NCBI GenBank assembly: GCA_937877545.1 | Contig: CALFJE010000089.1 | Coordinates: forward strand, 1 to 15,352 | Source of the DNA: an uncultured Selenomonadales bacterium | GTDB lineage: Bacteria > Bacillota > Negativicutes > Selenomonadales > Selenomonadaceae | Length of the DNA stretch: 15,352 nt | Reading direction: 5' to 3' | In this document: in pieces, positions 14,216 to 15,352 of the stretch | Numbering within the stretch: the stretch's first letter is position 1 | How the letters are laid out: every line of letters begins with the position of its first letter | Program-made: the position numbers and the translations under genes | Notes under the pieces: generated by a model | Databases searched by the model: none | The model's input: only the letters and a program-made list of their open reading frames with translations | What the model was told of the DNA's origin: nothing

Positions 14216-15157
14216 TTACAGGGCGGCGGCAAAGTCGTCGGCGATTTTCTCAAGGTAGTCGCGCCGCTTCAAAGTTTTGAGCCATTCGGCGGGAATTCCT
14301 TCGACACCGCAGACAATGCCCGCCAAGCCGCCCGCAACCGCGCCCGTCGTGTCGGTGTCCTCGCCAAGGTTGACTGCCTTAAGCGCAAGCGTCTTGTAGT
14401 CGTCGGTGTTTAGCAGGCACCACAGAGCCGCCTCCAACGTGCAGACCACATAGCCCGCCGCCGAAATCTTATCTTCGGGGAGCGCGGCAAAGTTTTCGTC
14501 GCACAGCCGAGAGAAATGCCCGAACGCCTCCTCGTCGCCGTAAAAAGTCTTGGCGTCGTTCATGCCGAGCGCGAATGCCTCCGCGATTGTCTTACCGCTC
14601 AAAATCTGCGCGGCTATCAGCGAATAAATCCCGCAAGCCATGCGGCTGATTATGTGCCCGTGAGTCAGCGCGGAAAATTCGTGAATAACCTTAAGCTCGT
14701 CGCCGCCAATCTTCCCGTGTTTGCCGTAAAGATATAACGTCGCGGGCAAAATCCTCATCAAAGAGCCGTTGCCGTTGGAAGTCTCCTCGGTCGCTCCGCA
14801 CTTGGTCGGCGGCAATATCCTGCGTGAAAACCGCACTATCGCCGAGCGCGTCGTATTGCCTATGTCAAAGCGTTCGCCTGTAGCCGTGAAGTCGCCGCGC
14901 TCATACCAACGCAGGAAATTCTCCGCCACATCCTTATAATCAATCTTGCCGCGCCGCGCTATGCTTTCCATTGCCGCTATCGTCAAGGAGGTATCGTCAG
15001 ACCACGTGCCCGCCGGTTGTCCCCAAGAGCCGTCGCCAAGCATTCCCGTCACGGGGTTAAGCTCCAACGTCCTGCGCGATTCAAATTCCACCGGTACCCC
15101 CAACGCGTCGCCCGTCGCCAAGCCCAACAGCATTCCGCGTACTGTTTTTGCGTCCAA
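14216..15157 (-). CDS. ADP-ribosylglycohydrolase family protein (DraG/ARH-like)
   Basis: 313 residues. It would hydrolyse ADP-ribose from modified proteins or small molecules using two Mg ions; substrate unknown. Family hallmarks are MLLGLATGDALGVPVEF (about 10-24), TWSDDTSLT with the metal ligands Asp54-Asp55-Thr56, NGNGSLMRILP (about 128-138), LTHGHI, and GEDTDTTGAVAGGLAG near 265-280 with Asp267 and Asp269. No signal peptide, so cytoplasmic. It starts at TTG (15155-15157), directly after the TGA of the upstream gene, with GGAGG 9 nt upstream, which suggests coupled translation. No partner ADP-ribosyltransferase is visible in the window. Confidence 0.92.
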   Translation of the reverse strand: MDAKTVRGMLLGLATGDALGVPVEFESRRTLELNPVTGMLGDGSWGQPAGTWSDDTSLTIAAMESIARRGKIDYKDVAENFLRWYERGDFTATGERFDIGNTTRSAIVRFSRRILPPTKCGATEETSNGNGSLMRILPATLYLYGKHGKIGGDELKVIHEFSALTHGHIISRMACGIYSLIAAQILSGKTIAEAFALGMNDAKTFYGDEEAFGHFSRLCDENFAALPEDKISAAGYVVCTLEAALWCLLNTDDYKTLALKAVNLGEDTDTTGAVAGGLAGIVCGVEGIPAEWLKTLKRRDYLEKIADDFAAAL

Positions 15158-15352
15158 TCAGTTGCGCCTCCTTCCAAAAAATTTTTCGTTAAGCAAAAAA
15201 GTTATCGCCGTGAATAACGCCACGCCGCCGATTATCATAAGCACGAACACTGCGGCGGGCAAGTCGGTTGCGGGCGTCGCGAAGATGTGCTTCATTAAGA
15301 TTCTGTCGGCTACCCGATTCATGATTAGCTCCGCCACTCCGAACGCCGCCAA
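15158..15352 (-). CDS. C-terminal end of a membrane protein (5' partial)
   Basis: At least 64 residues, open at the right edge, so the start is outside the window. One clear hydrophobic span (AAVFVLMIIGGVALFTAITF) lies near the C-terminus, followed by a basic tail KFFGRRRN typical of a cytoplasmic end. The upstream part (GVAELIMNRVADRILMKHIF) is amphipathic. Family cannot be named from this piece; a transporter or permease C-terminus is possible. Its TGA abuts the TTG start of the ADP-ribosylglycohydrolase, so they are probably co-transcribed. Confidence 0.6.
   Translation of the reverse strand: MAAFGVAELIMNRVADRILMKHIFATPATDLPAAVFVLMIIGGVALFTAITFLLNEKFFGRRRN

Noticed and set aside
1..15352. 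CRISPR arrays, tRNA or rRNA genes
   Set aside because: No regularly spaced direct repeats with unique spacers and no tRNA- or rRNA-like sequences were found.

Overview
The window looks like chromosome from a Gram-negative-type Firmicute (Negativicutes, Selenomonas-like). This is inferred from strong AGGAGG ribosome binding sites on nearly every gene, a groES-groEL pair with a clostridial-style sigma-A promoter, and outer-membrane and periplasmic proteins (an autotransporter, CsgG-like and FlgT/LPP20-like proteins) in the same genome. All supported genes are on the minus strand, so the map reads from high to low coordinates. Several products are assigned from family patterns read by eye; no database search was possible.

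Layout from right to left. The tail of an unidentified membrane protein (15158-15352) is followed at once by an ADP-ribosylglycohydrolase (14216-15157) with its own terminator. A stand-alone serine recombinase of the Pin/Hin invertase type (13528-14127) has a terminator directly after it. Between this recombinase and the next gene lies a 123-bp segment bounded by a perfect 11-bp inverted repeat (13342-13352 and 13454-13464). Its best promoter-like sequences point away from the downstream operon. It has the layout of a phase-variable invertible promoter, drawn here in the OFF orientation.

That segment lies directly upstream of an 11-gene operon (13313 down to 3031). In order: a FlgT/LPP20-like protein, a CsgG-like protein, two unrecognised secreted proteins (their genes overlap by 4 nt), two more CsgG-like proteins, a double SH3-like protein with an acidic tail, a small unrecognised secreted protein, a ricin-B-lectin/SH3/CHAP-like cysteine hydrolase, a second FlgT/LPP20-like protein, and an autotransporter. 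Every product starts with a Sec-type signal peptide, genes are 3-84 nt apart or overlap, and a strong terminator follows the last one. My reading is an envelope or surface machine (periplasmic/outer-membrane assembly factors plus surface effectors) switched on and off by DNA inversion. I do not recognise it as a named system.

Left of the operon, 2574-3030 has no gene but holds the groESL promoter and a structured, repeat-like block ending in a plus-strand terminator (possible small RNA or repeat element). groES and groEL follow (2573 to 638) with their own terminator. At the left edge an ORF starting at 543 begins as a corrinoid adenosyltransferase (CobO/BtuR), loses that homology after about 60 residues, and continues in frame as TPR repeats: either a true fusion or a chimeric assembly join.
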